Source: Sandarakinorhabdus limnophila DSM 17366
GTDB lineage: Bacteria > Pseudomonadota > Alphaproteobacteria > Sphingomonadales > Sphingomonadaceae
DNA length: 64,000 nt
Reading direction: 5' to 3'
NCBI RefSeq assembly: GCF_000420765.1
Contig: NZ_ATVO01000010.1
Coordinates: 1 to 64,000 of the forward strand
The notes under the pieces: model-generated
Databases searched by the model: none
Seen by the model: only the letters and a program-made list of their open reading frames with translations
Told to the model about the DNA's origin: nothing
In this document: positions 55,597 to 63,710 of the stretch, in pieces
Numbering within the stretch: the first letter of the stretch is position 1
How the letters are laid out: the number at the start of each line of letters is the position of its first letter
Program-made: the position numbers and the translations under genes

Positions 55597-56706
55597 ATGG
55601 ACCTGCTCAACGGACCCTGGCGCCGCGAACTGGCCCGCCTGCCGTGGGGCATGGTGCTGATCATCTGCGCCATCGCCGGCTTTGGCCTGGTCGTGCTCTA
55701 TTCGGCCGCTGGCGGCTCGCTTGACCCGTGGGCGCTGAAACAGGGGGTGCGCTTTGCCATCCTGCTGATCGGCGCGCTGGCGCTGGCGCTGGTGCCGCCC
55801 GAACGCTGGCTGGGCTGGGCCTGGCCGATCTATATCACGCTGCTGGTGGCGCTGGTGGGCGTGGAAGTGGCCGGCGCCGTGCGCGGCGGCAGCCAGCGCT
55901 GGCTTAATCTGGGCATCATGCAGTTCCAGCCATCGGAAATGATGAAGCTGGCCATCGTGCTGGTGCTGGCGCGCTACTATCAATATGTGCCCAAGGGCTA
56001 TGAAAGCCGGCCGGATGTGCTGATCCCGGCGCTGGCGCTGATCGCCATGCCGGTGGGCCTGGTAATGCTGCAGCCTGATCTGGGCACGGCCTTGTCGATC
56101 CTGTTTGGTGGCGTTGTGGTGCTGTTCCTGGCCGGTGTGCGCCTGTGGCTGTTCGGCACGGCGGCCGCGGCGGTGGCGGCGATGCTGCCGGTGGCATGGT
56201 CCATGCTGCATGATTACCAGCGCAAACGCGTGCTGATCTTCCTCGATCCCGAAAGCGATCCGCGCGGCGCGGGCTATCACATCACCCAAAGCAAGATCGC
56301 CATCGGTTCGGGCGGCCTTTCCGGCAAGGGCTTCCTGAACGGCACCCAGAGCCACCTCGATTATCTGCCCGAACTCCACACCGATTTTGCCTTCGCCACC
56401 ATGGCCGAAGAATGGGGCCTGATGGGCGGGCTGTTCGTCATCATTCTCTACGGCCTGGTGCTGGCCTGGGGCATCCGCACCGCCATTTCGGCCCGCAGTC
56501 AGTTCCAGCGCCTGCTCAGCCTTGGCCTCACTGCCACCCTGTTCTTCTATCTGGCCATCAACATGATGATGGTGATGGGTCTGGCACCGGTTGTGGGTAT
56601 CCCGCTGCCGCTGATCAGCTGGGGCGGCAGTGCGATGATGACGGTGATGATCCTGTTGGGCGTGGTGATGGGCATCGCCCGCGCCAACCGCCCCCGGTTC
56701 GATTGA
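55597..56706 (+). CDS. rodA: Peptidoglycan glycosyltransferase RodA
   Basis: The product is 369 aa, SEDS family, with about ten membrane segments. Conserved loops are RWLNLGIMQFQPSEMMKLAIVL, LQPDLGTALSI, KSKI-like QSKIAIGSGGLSGKGFLNGTQ, LPELHTDFAFATMAEEWG (catalytic-loop Asp), and PLISWGGSAMMT. It polymerises lipid II as partner of PBP2. It is the last gene of the operon; the tRNA follows after 101 bases. Confidence 0.94.
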   Translation: MDLLNGPWRRELARLPWGMVLIICAIAGFGLVVLYSAAGGSLDPWALKQGVRFAILLIGALALALVPPERWLGWAWPIYITLLVALVGVEVAGAVRGGSQRWLNLGIMQFQPSEMMKLAIVLVLARYYQYVPKGYESRPDVLIPALALIAMPVGLVMLQPDLGTALSILFGGVVVLFLAGVRLWLFGTAAAAVAAMLPVAWSMLHDYQRKRVLIFLDPESDPRGAGYHITQSKIAIGSGGLSGKGFLNGTQSHLDYLPELHTDFAFATMAEEWGLMGGLFVIILYGLVLAWGIRTAISARSQFQRLLSLGLTATLFFYLAINMMMVMGLAPVVGIPLPLISWGGSAMMTVMILLGVVMGIARANRPRFD

Positions 56707-56807
56707 GCAAACCCAAAAAAACCGGTTTACAACCCCCCACCCCCCTGCTACTCGCCCGCTCCCGACCGGACGGTTTCGCCGCCCGATCACACGCTTCAAG
56801 AGCGTTT

Positions 56808-56883
<76 letters not shown>

Positions 56884-57171
56884 ATATTATTAAGAACTTA
56901 GCTGGATTTTTCTAGCCTTGCAGGCACTCCCGCTGCTCCAAAGGTTTCACTAAGGTGTCACGCTTGGGTCGATCCCTGTTCTCGGCAAACGAACCGCGAA
57001 GCAGACGGTGGCTAGCTCGGCCGCCCCCCACCCCCTTCAAATCCCTGCCCAGTCAGACCCCACCCCGGGGGTACCCCCCTTATCCCAGATATGGGACCCA
57101 CGCTTCCTTCCTGCATATTGATCTGCTCTTTAGGTGGCAGGGATGGGGCACAGGCATTAGATAGCCAAATC
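56884..57171. other. Noncoding stretch after tRNA-Lys
   Basis: These 288 bases hold no credible gene. They contain a 12-bp palindrome GGGGGTACCCCC near 57066-57077 and a TCCCA-GATA-TGGGA hairpin just after. I could not find a duplicated tRNA 3' end that would mark an attachment site inside the window. Confidence 0.5.
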
Positions 57172-57645
57172 TTAGTTCGTCTGCACCGAACACAGCAACT
57201 GCTCGCACCGCTCATCGGTCATGTAGCGCCGACCGAAGTTCATCAGGTTGCTCCCGCCCTCGGCCTTGATACCTTCTCCACAGAACCTGCGCACGTGCGG
57301 CAGCATCTCGCGGATCGACGCTTCGGTCGGTTCTTGGCCCGTCTGCGCCCACATGAAGTCGACAAAAGTGGTCAGGTCTTCGGTCAGACCGTGCTTCAGG
57401 ATCTGCCGCATATGATAAGCCGCCTGTCCGCTGGAAGGTCCGCTTGCCTGATCTACGGAAGCCTCGATAATTGCCCTGACCAGCGCCCGATCAGTGGTCG
57501 GGCTCACCCCGGCCTTTTGTTCTGGCGGTTCGAGCACGAGCGGTTCGTCTGATGGGTCATCGACAGTGTCTGGTAACTCTTTGACGGACACGCCGGCCGA
57601 AGCCGGCTTGGACGACAGCCACTTTGGCAGTGCGAACCGGATCAT
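57172..57645 (-). CDS. Hypothetical protein of island operon
   Basis: The product is 157 aa and not recognised. The first 50 residues are Pro/Ser/Glu-rich and probably disordered. The remainder is helical and polar (ALVRAIIEASVDQASG, AYHMRQILKHGLTEDLTTFVDFM, EMLPHVRRFCGEG). No signal peptide is present, so it is presumably cytoplasmic. Its ATG overlaps the stop of the preceding small gene (ATGA), so it is the third gene of an operon 57878-57642-57172 on the minus strand. Confidence 0.6.
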   Translation of the reverse strand: MIRFALPKWLSSKPASAGVSVKELPDTVDDPSDEPLVLEPPEQKAGVSPTTDRALVRAIIEASVDQASGPSSGQAAYHMRQILKHGLTEDLTTFVDFMWAQTGQEPTEASIREMLPHVRRFCGEGIKAEGGSNLMNFGRRYMTDERCEQLLCSVQTN

Positions 57646-57833
57646 TCGGATGGACCTTTCGGTGGAGCCTGAAGCCCTGCCGGCTCTGGTGACGATGCGG
57701 CTTGCGGGCGCGGGCTCAGCCTACTGAAGCTGACAACGCCGCCGTTCATGCGGAGCGACATTTCTCGCTGCTCCTTCCGGGTGTACGGCGGCCTGTGATA
57801 GCAGATGCCATTAGGCAACGTGACTTTAACCAT
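57642..57833 (-). CDS. Small hypothetical protein of island operon
   Basis: The product is 63 aa from ATG 57833, preceded by TTGGAGGCC. A GTG at 57881 overlapping the previous stop would add 16 residues. The sequence (MVKVTLPNGICYHRPPYTRK...) is basic at first, then Pro/Ser-rich. No family is recognised. Overlap with the next gene suggests a co-translated partner. Confidence 0.5.
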   Translation of the reverse strand: MVKVTLPNGICYHRPPYTRKEQREMSLRMNGGVVSFSRLSPRPQAASSPEPAGLQAPPKGPSE

Positions 57834-57877
57834 GGACGGCCTCCAATACGCTGGCGGGGCGTCTACCAAAGCGATGA

Positions 57878-58453
57878 TCACGCATATGCCCGCACCTCCG
57901 TGTTCAGGCTGAGCTCGTTCAGGCGCGCCTGCAGCAGCGACAGCGACAGCGGATCGTACACCTCAACCCAGCGCGCTGAACTCATCGGGTTGGGGAAAGA
58001 CTCGAAGATCACCTGCCCCTCACGCCGCCCCTTGCCGTCTGCAGGGAAGAGGTCGTGCTTCTGCAGGAACGTGTAGGCTTGGGCTTCGGGCGACAGGTTG
58101 TGCTCCCACTGGTCTTCCCACGAGTAGCCATCCATCGGCCGAAACAGCTCTTCCTCGGTCCAGCCTTCTTCGTCGCAAAGGACGTCGATCTGCTCCTGCG
58201 TGTCGAGCACATGGCCATGCCAGCGCAGGTTGTCGATCAGCAGATGCGGCTTGGGGATCTCGAAGGCTGGCTGGCCCAGATGGAGCCGCCAATGATCTTC
58301 GACAGGCTCGTAGTAGATCGCCTTTGCAGCCTGGGGCGGCGTGATCAGCCACGGGCTGCGGGTGTCGGCGACGGCGGTCGCCACCTCTTTGACAAATGAG
58401 GCGGTGATGATGGTTCCTGCACCCAGCAGGAACGAACGACGAGTAAGTGACAT
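57878..58453 (-). CDS. Tat-exported protein of unknown function
   Basis: The product is 191 aa from ATG 58453 with a strong site (AAGGAGAAG). The N-terminus is a twin-arginine signal (SLTRRSFLLGAGTIITASF) that would send a folded protein to the periplasm. The mature part is rich in Trp, Glu and Asp (DNLRWHGHVLDTQEQID, EEGWTEEELFRPMDGYSWED) and ends LNELSLNTEVRAYA. I recognise no family. It leads the three-gene operon, so the two small proteins after it may be functionally tied to it. Confidence 0.65.
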   Translation of the reverse strand: MSLTRRSFLLGAGTIITASFVKEVATAVADTRSPWLITPPQAAKAIYYEPVEDHWRLHLGQPAFEIPKPHLLIDNLRWHGHVLDTQEQIDVLCDEEGWTEEELFRPMDGYSWEDQWEHNLSPEAQAYTFLQKHDLFPADGKGRREGQVIFESFPNPMSSARWVEVYDPLSLSLLQARLNELSLNTEVRAYA

Positions 58454-58585
58454 GGGCCTTCTCCTTGCGAAACGCACCGCAAGAAGGGCTCGACACGACG
58501 TTGCAGGAAAACAGGCTCGTTGGCTTGCGTTACCCGCCACATCTCGCCTTAGCGAATGCCACCTTACCCGAGCAGGCAGGTTGGC

Positions 58586-58600
58586 GAGGGTTGAACCCTC
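58586..58600. promoter_or_regulatory. 15-bp inverted repeat in the divergent island region
   Basis: GAGGGTTGAACCCTC is a perfect palindrome with 7-bp arms and one central base. It lies between the Tat-protein gene (minus) and the hypothetical gene at 58656 (plus), where an operator could serve both. Confidence 0.4.
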
Positions 58601-58655
58601 TCTTGATGCAGGGCAAACATATCGCGGGAGATCGTCAGGGGTCAAGGGCGGCGAG

Positions 58656-59033
58656 ATGCAGTGGCTAATGGAGATGCCCGCGAGGGGCGGGTCAGTGATC
58701 CCGGCGCACGCCATGCGCCCAGACCGGGTTGACGATCTCGTGAGCGCCAAACTGAGGCTGTTCAACGCCCAGCCAACGTGGACGCGTAAGAAGCGGCGCC
58801 TGCGCGAGGAACTGGACGCGCTGTGCAAAGCCCATGGCTACATCGAGTTCGAGGGCGATGCCCGCAACTACACGCTGCACCGAGTTGGCCAGTCGCTTCA
58901 GTACGACGTGCCTCCCAACAAGCGCGGCTGGCTCGCCCCGCTACGCGGCCAGCGGGTGCGGATCATCTGCCTATACAGCGGGCCCTACCGGCGCTGGCTG
59001 CGCGCAGGGCCGGTCAGGCATATCGAAGACTGA
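58656..59033 (+). CDS. Hypothetical basic protein in the island
   Basis: The product is 125 aa from ATG 58656 (a second ATG four codons later is equally possible). It is Arg/Trp-rich, with a helical segment WTRKKRRLREELDALCKAHGY and a beta-like C-terminal half (RIICLYSGPYRRWLRAGPV). Nucleic-acid binding would fit the charge but is only a guess. No family is recognised. It is divergent from the Tat-protein operon. Confidence 0.5.
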   Translation: MQWLMEMPARGGSVIPAHAMRPDRVDDLVSAKLRLFNAQPTWTRKKRRLREELDALCKAHGYIEFEGDARNYTLHRVGQSLQYDVPPNKRGWLAPLRGQRVRIICLYSGPYRRWLRAGPVRHIED

Positions 59034-59157
59034 CCATAGTGGCTCTGCATGGGCCCAAATGGAAGGCTCTCTATGGGTCCTGGCGGCTGCATGTCGATAG
59101 AGCGCTTTAAGAGGCGCGGTTTTACTGCCGAGCAGCATCGCGCATGGCTGACACCCG

Positions 59158-59325
59158 CTAAGGGGCTGCCCTCGTGTCGTCGCCTATCTCAATCAGCACA
59201 ATCAGTTCGCAGACCCGTTCCAGCGCAGCGTTCTGGTCATGGTTGAAGCTGACGTGACCGCGCAGGGAGATCATTGCTTCGGCCAGCGAACGCATAGCCG
59301 CCAATAACATATCGACTGAATTCAT
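59158..59325 (-). CDS. Small hypothetical helical protein
   Basis: The product is 55 aa from ATG 59325, preceded by GCGAGGTCAAA. It is one long amphipathic helix pair (VDMLLAAMRSLAEAMISL, AALERVCELIVLIEIG). It is preceded on its own strand by the paired TGAACTTTAG motifs, which could be its promoter-operator. The function is unknown. Confidence 0.45.
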   Translation of the reverse strand: MNSVDMLLAAMRSLAEAMISLRGHVSFNHDQNAALERVCELIVLIEIGDDTRAAP

Positions 59326-59385
59326 TTTGACCTCGCCGGCAAACCGACAGACCAAGCCGCAAAACGAAAAGGCGGGCAGTCAGCT

Positions 59386-59422
59386 TGAACTTTAGTGGTG
59401 TAAAGTAGGGCGTGAACTTTAG
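59386..59422. promoter_or_regulatory. Repeated TGAACTTTAG motif with inverted repeat
   Basis: TGAACTTTAG occurs at 59386-59395 and 59413-59422. Between them ACTTTA (59389-59394) and TAAAGT (59401-59406) form a perfect inverted repeat. The arrangement looks like an operator upstream of the small gene at 59158-59325. Confidence 0.4.
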
Positions 59423-59785
59423 GCACGGGCGCCCTGCGGACGGTGCGGATCCCGACACCGGAAAGCCAAACTCCCGAAATGCTTGAGAAAAAGCGCTATA
59501 ACCTCGACCGGGTTACGGCACGCGCGCCCAAGACACTACGGTTGCCAGCGCAACCTTGAAAAAATCGCCCGCCGACGGGTAATCAAGTACCGGTAATCCG
59601 TGCCAATTGGGGTCATATCGTAACAGAACATTTCACGAACATTTCTCTGGATGGCTTAGGAACATATTTACCATGTCCCCTTTTGGCATGCTCAAAACGA
59701 GAACAGGCATTCTGGCAATCCCATTCCTGCTTGCTCCGGGCTCGGCATTTCTGCACAAAATGTAACGCGATTGCCGGGGAATTTT
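59423..59785. other. Upstream region of the WYL regulator with three GAACAT repeats
   Basis: These 363 bases have no convincing gene. GAACATTTC begins at 59626 and again at 59637, and GAACATATT begins at 59660. The spacings of 11 and 23 bases place the copies on one face of the helix. They lie about 120-160 bases before the regulator's start codon and are candidates for an autoregulatory operator. Confidence 0.45.
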
Positions 59786-60793
59786 ATGTCTTTGCGCTAC
59801 GGTCGTGCAGACCGATTGATCCAGCTAGCGCTCGAGATGCAGGCGGCGCGCGGTGGAATGACATTGAGTGACATCGAAGAACGCTTCGAAGTCAGTCGGC
59901 GCACCGCGATCCGGATGCGCGACGCCGTGATCGCTGCATTCCCGCAGGCCGACCAAGTTCCGTCAAATGATCGTGCCAAACGTTGGCGGCTGGCTGGCAA
60001 CGTCACGCAGCCGCTAGGCGGCATCACCGCGGATGACCTTACCTCACTCGACAATGCTGCATCGATATTAGTGCGGGAGAACCTGCTTGATCAGGCAGAC
60101 GAGCTGCGAGGGGTAGCTTCAAAAATCCGCGCGACGCTGGCTGCAGAACTCATGCGCAAGATCGATCCCGATCTAGGCGCGCTTGCGGAGGCCGAGGGCA
60201 TTGCAATGCGGCCCGGCCCACGGCCTGCGATCGCCTCGTCGTTGTTTGCCACCATGCGAACCGCCATAAAGTCGTGCCGAAAGGTGTCCTTCTCTTACAG
60301 GGGTCGGATGAACGGCAAGGACGATATTCGCACGGTGCGCCCATTGGGCTTTTTATATGGTCATCGCCACTATCTCGTTGCACTCAAGGATGAAGCTGCT
60401 GAGCCGGGTTCGGATAATCCGGGCGTCCGGTTCTTTTCGCTACCCCAGATCTCGAAGCTACGCCTGCTACCGGAAAGCTTCGACCGTGATCCTGAATTCA
60501 ACCTCGCACAATTCGTCGCGCACTCGTTTGGTGTTTACGAAGAAGCACCTGTCGATGTCGTCTGGCGTTTCAGCGCTGAAGCGGCACCCATCGCTCGGCA
60601 GTTTCAGTTCCATCAGAGCCAAGCCCTTGAAGCTTGCGACGATGGAAGCCTGATCGTGCGCTTCCATGCTGGCGGCCTGCTCGAGATGGCGTGGCACTTG
60701 ATGACTTGGGGCCGTCACGTCGAGGTTCTTGCACCCGTAGCCCTACGCAACTTGCTGCCAGAGACGATGCCAGATTGGCCCGCTCTGCCCTGA
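59786..60793 (+). CDS. WYL-domain transcriptional regulator
   Basis: The product is 335 aa from ATG 59786 (CGGGGA upstream). An N-terminal winged helix-turn-helix occupies residues about 5-65 (RLIQLALEMQAARGGMTLSDI, then FEVSRRTAIRMRDAV). The WYL domain is at about 150-235 (CRKVSFSYRGRMNG, RPLGFLYGHRHYLVALKDE; here HYL replaces WYL), and a C-terminal WCX-like domain follows. Proteins of this layout (for example CapW and BrxR) repress phage-defence systems and sense nucleic-acid-like ligands. It lies 300 bases from the distal end of the CRISPR array, so control of the defence locus is plausible but not proven. Confidence 0.85.
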   Translation: MSLRYGRADRLIQLALEMQAARGGMTLSDIEERFEVSRRTAIRMRDAVIAAFPQADQVPSNDRAKRWRLAGNVTQPLGGITADDLTSLDNAASILVRENLLDQADELRGVASKIRATLAAELMRKIDPDLGALAEAEGIAMRPGPRPAIASSLFATMRTAIKSCRKVSFSYRGRMNGKDDIRTVRPLGFLYGHRHYLVALKDEAAEPGSDNPGVRFFSLPQISKLRLLPESFDRDPEFNLAQFVAHSFGVYEEAPVDVVWRFSAEAAPIARQFQFHQSQALEACDDGSLIVRFHAGGLLEMAWHLMTWGRHVEVLAPVALRNLLPETMPDWPALP

Positions 60794-61094
60794 TCCGGAG
60801 CTAGGGTCCGCTCTACCCGCTCCAGTTCGCTTTGCAGATAATCCGCGGCAACGCCTTCAAGTGTCGCGCCGCCGCAGTCATTTTGACGTGATCCTTTGAT
60901 TTCATCGAGCAGGGATTAGAGCTCGGTGTTTGTTTTTGCGTAATTGCGCAGGGTCAGTGACCTGTGTCGCGAGCCGCGCCAGTCTTGTCTTACGGACTTA
61001 CCCACCCAATCTGTCCTCGCGGCAGCACAATAAGATGGTATTGTCTGCAGGAAGGGGCTGCCAGATACCTCCTGATGAGCGACCCGTAATTTGG
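60794..61094. other. Region between WYL gene and the old end of the CRISPR array
   Basis: These 301 bases contain no intact gene. Bases 60884-60926 are a relic IS end (separate entry). The part next to the array (60930-61094) shows no further repeat copies. Confidence 0.5.
60884..60926 (-). mobile_element. Relic IS end related to the IS3 element at position 1
   Basis: Over 43 bases this segment matches the reverse complement of the IS end at 940-982 at 35 positions, including the exact stretches TGATTTCATC and GGGATTAGAG. Its orientation is opposite to the element at the window start. No transposase gene remains beside it. Confidence 0.6.
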
Positions 61095-62167
61095 GTTTTG
61101 ACCCACGCCCCCGCATTGGGGCGACTGGCGTTGCGGGTGGACAGGTAGTGCATCCCCTCGTTTCGATCCACGCCCCCGTATGGGGGCGACTGGCGGCCAC
61201 GGTCGTCGCCTGCACCTCGTCGTCGTTTCGATCCGCGCCCCCGTATGGGGGCGACTCCAACAACATCACGTTGTTGCGCTTCTCGTGGAAGTTTCGATCC
61301 ACGCCCCCGCATGGGGGCGACAGACGGGTCGGCGGTGTTTGCGTAGCGCCTCGCTGTTTCGATCCACGCCCCCGCATGGGGGCGACCGCGGACGCCCATG
61401 CCGTATTTGAGATCGATCACGTTTCGATCCACGCCCCCGCATGGGGGCGACGGGTGCGGGTCTCCCTCCTGCGTTGCTGATACACGTTTCGATCCACGCC
61501 CCCGCATGGGGGCGACTGCTGCACGACACCATCGCGGACGTGCTGGACAAGTTTCGATCCACGCCCCCGCATGGGGGCGACAGGCCGTGCAACTCGTTGT
61601 ACATGGAGTGGCCCTTGTTTCGATCCACGCCCCCGCATGGGGGCGACCGGGTCATGCGTATTCCTTGTTGATCTCGTGCCGGTTTCGATCCACGCCCCCG
61701 CATGGGGGCGACGTTAATCTGACACCACACCACACAATCCACTACACGTTTCGATCCACGCCCCCGCATGGGGGCGACTGGACTCGCTGAATGCCGCGCT
61801 TGACGCCATGATGTTTCGATCCACGCCCCCGCATGGGGGCGACTTGCGCAGCACGCCCACGGTTGCGTCGTTCATCATGTTTCGATCCACGCCCCCGCAT
61901 GGGGGCGACCACCTCGCGCCGGATGCGCTGCCATGCTCTGCCACGTTTCGATCCACGCCCCCGCATGGGGGCGACAGGCTCGCGGCGCCCGTCGGCGAAG
62001 AGCCAGTAGTTTCGATCCACGCCCCCGCATGGGGGCGACGATGCTGACCGAAGGCAAGCCGGTGGGCGACTGGTTTCGATCCACGCCCCCGCATGGGGGC
62101 GACGTTCAAGAACTGCCGGCTGCGCTCACTGGTGTCGTTTCGATCCACGCCCCCGCATGGGGGCGAC
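61095..62167 (-). CRISPR. Type I-C CRISPR array, 17 repeats and 16 spacers
   Basis: The 31-bp repeat starts GTTTCGATCC and ends GGGGGCGAC on the plus strand; its palindromic core CGCCCCC-GCAT-GGGGGCG folds into a hairpin. Repeats begin at 61095, 61160, 61225, 61291, 61356, 61421, 61486, 61551, 61617, 61682, 61748, 61813, 61879, 61945, 62009, 62073 and 62137. Spacers are 33-35 bp. The repeat read on the minus strand (start GTCGCCCCC, end GATCGAAAC) has the type I-C form. The three left-most copies carry 3, 1 and 2 changes, marking the old end, so the leader is on the right, next to cas2. Transcription is on the minus strand. Confidence 0.97.
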
Positions 62168-62358
62168 AGGTGGCGTTTAAGACAATGAGAATGAACAGTA
62201 AATCCAGCCTGCTGCGCGAACCGCCTTGACCCAGACGGGTTTCTGTCAACCAACCGATACCAAGAAACGATAGTGCGTTGTTTTGCCATCACTATTCAAC
62301 AGCGCGAACATCACGGGATTTAACCAACAGCCTTAGGTTCGCGGGAGACCCGCTATCA
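62168..62358 (-). promoter_or_regulatory. CRISPR leader
   Basis: This 191-base, relatively AT-rich stretch lies between cas2 and the newest repeat. It should hold the pre-crRNA promoter and the integration signals read by Cas1-Cas2. A short GCGGG-AGA-CCCGC hairpin lies at 62341-62353 near the cas2 end. Confidence 0.7.
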
Positions 62359-62649
62359 TCAAAACAACAACGGGCCAGCCAAGTCCATCGGCATCTTAGC
62401 GCCGACATGCTCAACCCGCCGCTGCCCTTCAGCCCCCAACCGATAAAAGCGAAGGGAGTCCCGCTCAGCGTCAATCTTATCCATCAAGCGAGCGCGAAGC
62501 TTGGTCCACTGCGCAGGATCAACCTCACATTCAAAAACCGAATTCTGCACGCGCTGACCGAAATCTTTGCATGCGTTGGCGATCCTACGTAAGCGCCGGC
62601 GCCCTGCCGCGTCTTCGGTGTTCACATCATACGTGACGAGCATGAGCAT
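62359..62649 (-). CDS. cas2: CRISPR-associated protein Cas2
   Basis: The product is 96 aa with a ferredoxin-like fold. It opens MLMLVTYDVNTED with the metal-site Asp at residue 8 and continues RRLRRIANACKDFGQRVQNSVFECEVD, as in type I-C Cas2. It bridges two Cas1 dimers during spacer integration. It starts three bases after the cas1 stop. Confidence 0.95.
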   Translation of the reverse strand: MLMLVTYDVNTEDAAGRRRLRRIANACKDFGQRVQNSVFECEVDPAQWTKLRARLMDKIDAERDSLRFYRLGAEGQRRVEHVGAKMPMDLAGPLLF

Positions 62650-62652
62650 CCG

Positions 62653-63693
62653 TTATTTCCACAAAAACGGTGGGTAACCATCAAGATCGCCACGCAGATG
62701 CCGCGAAAGCAACAGCGCCTGGATATGGGGCACGAGACCCAAGGGCATGGTTTCTCCCAGAAACGGATGGCGCAATACCCGCTTCTTGCGCTCCTGCCAC
62801 GCCACCAATACCGTCTTTCGGCCATCTTCGGTCAATGATACCGCGCCGCCTTCATCAATCAGGAAGTCCGACGCCTGCACTTGGCCGCGGTTCACCAGGG
62901 ACAATGCCATCCGATCTGCCATCACGGGGCGCAGTTCCTCCATGAGATCAAGCGCCAAACTCGCACGGCCAGGCCGATCCGCATGGAAAAGCCCAACTTG
63001 GGGATCAAGACCGACGCCTTCCAACGCCGAGCGGCAGTCATGCCCCAGCATGGCATAGAGGAACGAGAGCAAGGCATTGACCCGGTCTAGCGGCGGCCGG
63101 CGAGAGCGGCCTTGGAAGGAAAAGACGTCCCTGTTGCGCTGGATCATGCCATCAAAGGCGCTGAAATAGAGTTTCGCGGCATCGCCTTCATGACCCCGCA
63201 GCGTGTCGAGGTCGCTGATCAAGGCGGCCCGCCGGGCCACATAACCAAGATGATTTTCAGCTTGCTCAAGCGCTGAGCGCGATGCCGACGGCATGGTGTC
63301 CCCATGATCACGCAAGGCGCGTTGCAACACTGTGCGCTGGTTAGCCGCCTTGGCGGTCACGATCCCCCGAACCACCGGCACAGCGATCTGGGGATTATCC
63401 GCAGCGCGATATTGCGCGCGCCGCAGCAGGACATTTCCCGTGCGCGGCCCTTCCACGCGTGCAAGGAACTTGCCCTGAGGGCTCAGAAATGACAGCGCAA
63501 TGCCCGCCTGGGCACAGGCCTCCATCAATGCCGGAGACGCACCGGGACGACCAAAAGACACAACCCCCTCAACCAAGTGCATCGGAACCCGGCCTCGCTC
63601 AGCGCCATTAACCTCGATAACAATGTTGGCGCCATCCTTGCGGAGCCAAGCATTCTCACTGGTCACATATATCGTGTTGAGATGACGACGCAC
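62653..63693 (-). CDS. cas1: CRISPR-associated integrase Cas1 (type I-C)
   Basis: The product is 346 aa from GTG 63693, the usual I-C Cas1 length. The conserved start is RRHLNTIYVTSENAWLRKDG. The frame is open further upstream, but that part is antisense-like sequence within cas4. Other features are PMHLVEGVVSFGRPGASPAL, ENHLGYVARRA, LSFLYAMLGHDCRSALEG and GLDPQVGLFHADRPGRASLA, the helical domain that holds the metal-binding Glu, His and Asp. It inserts new spacers at the leader end. The start is 17 bases after the cas4 stop. Confidence 0.94.
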   Translation of the reverse strand: MRRHLNTIYVTSENAWLRKDGANIVIEVNGAERGRVPMHLVEGVVSFGRPGASPALMEACAQAGIALSFLSPQGKFLARVEGPRTGNVLLRRAQYRAADNPQIAVPVVRGIVTAKAANQRTVLQRALRDHGDTMPSASRSALEQAENHLGYVARRAALISDLDTLRGHEGDAAKLYFSAFDGMIQRNRDVFSFQGRSRRPPLDRVNALLSFLYAMLGHDCRSALEGVGLDPQVGLFHADRPGRASLALDLMEELRPVMADRMALSLVNRGQVQASDFLIDEGGAVSLTEDGRKTVLVAWQERKKRVLRHPFLGETMPLGLVPHIQALLLSRHLRGDLDGYPPFLWK

Positions 63694-63710
63694 GGCTTGG
63701 CGACCCCAAA

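Noticed and set aside
59049-59246. Small plus-strand frame with MSIERFKRRGFTAEQHRAWL
   Set aside because: It overlaps the better-supported minus-strand small gene, lacks a ribosome-binding site and degenerates after 30 residues; it may be a gene relic.
61126-62136. Self-targeting CRISPR spacers
   Set aside because: By eye no spacer matched other sequence in the window; this was not an exhaustive search.
60916-62292. Open frames across the CRISPR array on both strands encoding repeated RPHAGAWIET or FRSTPPHGGD units
   Set aside because: They are translations of the 31-bp repeats and spacers, not proteins.
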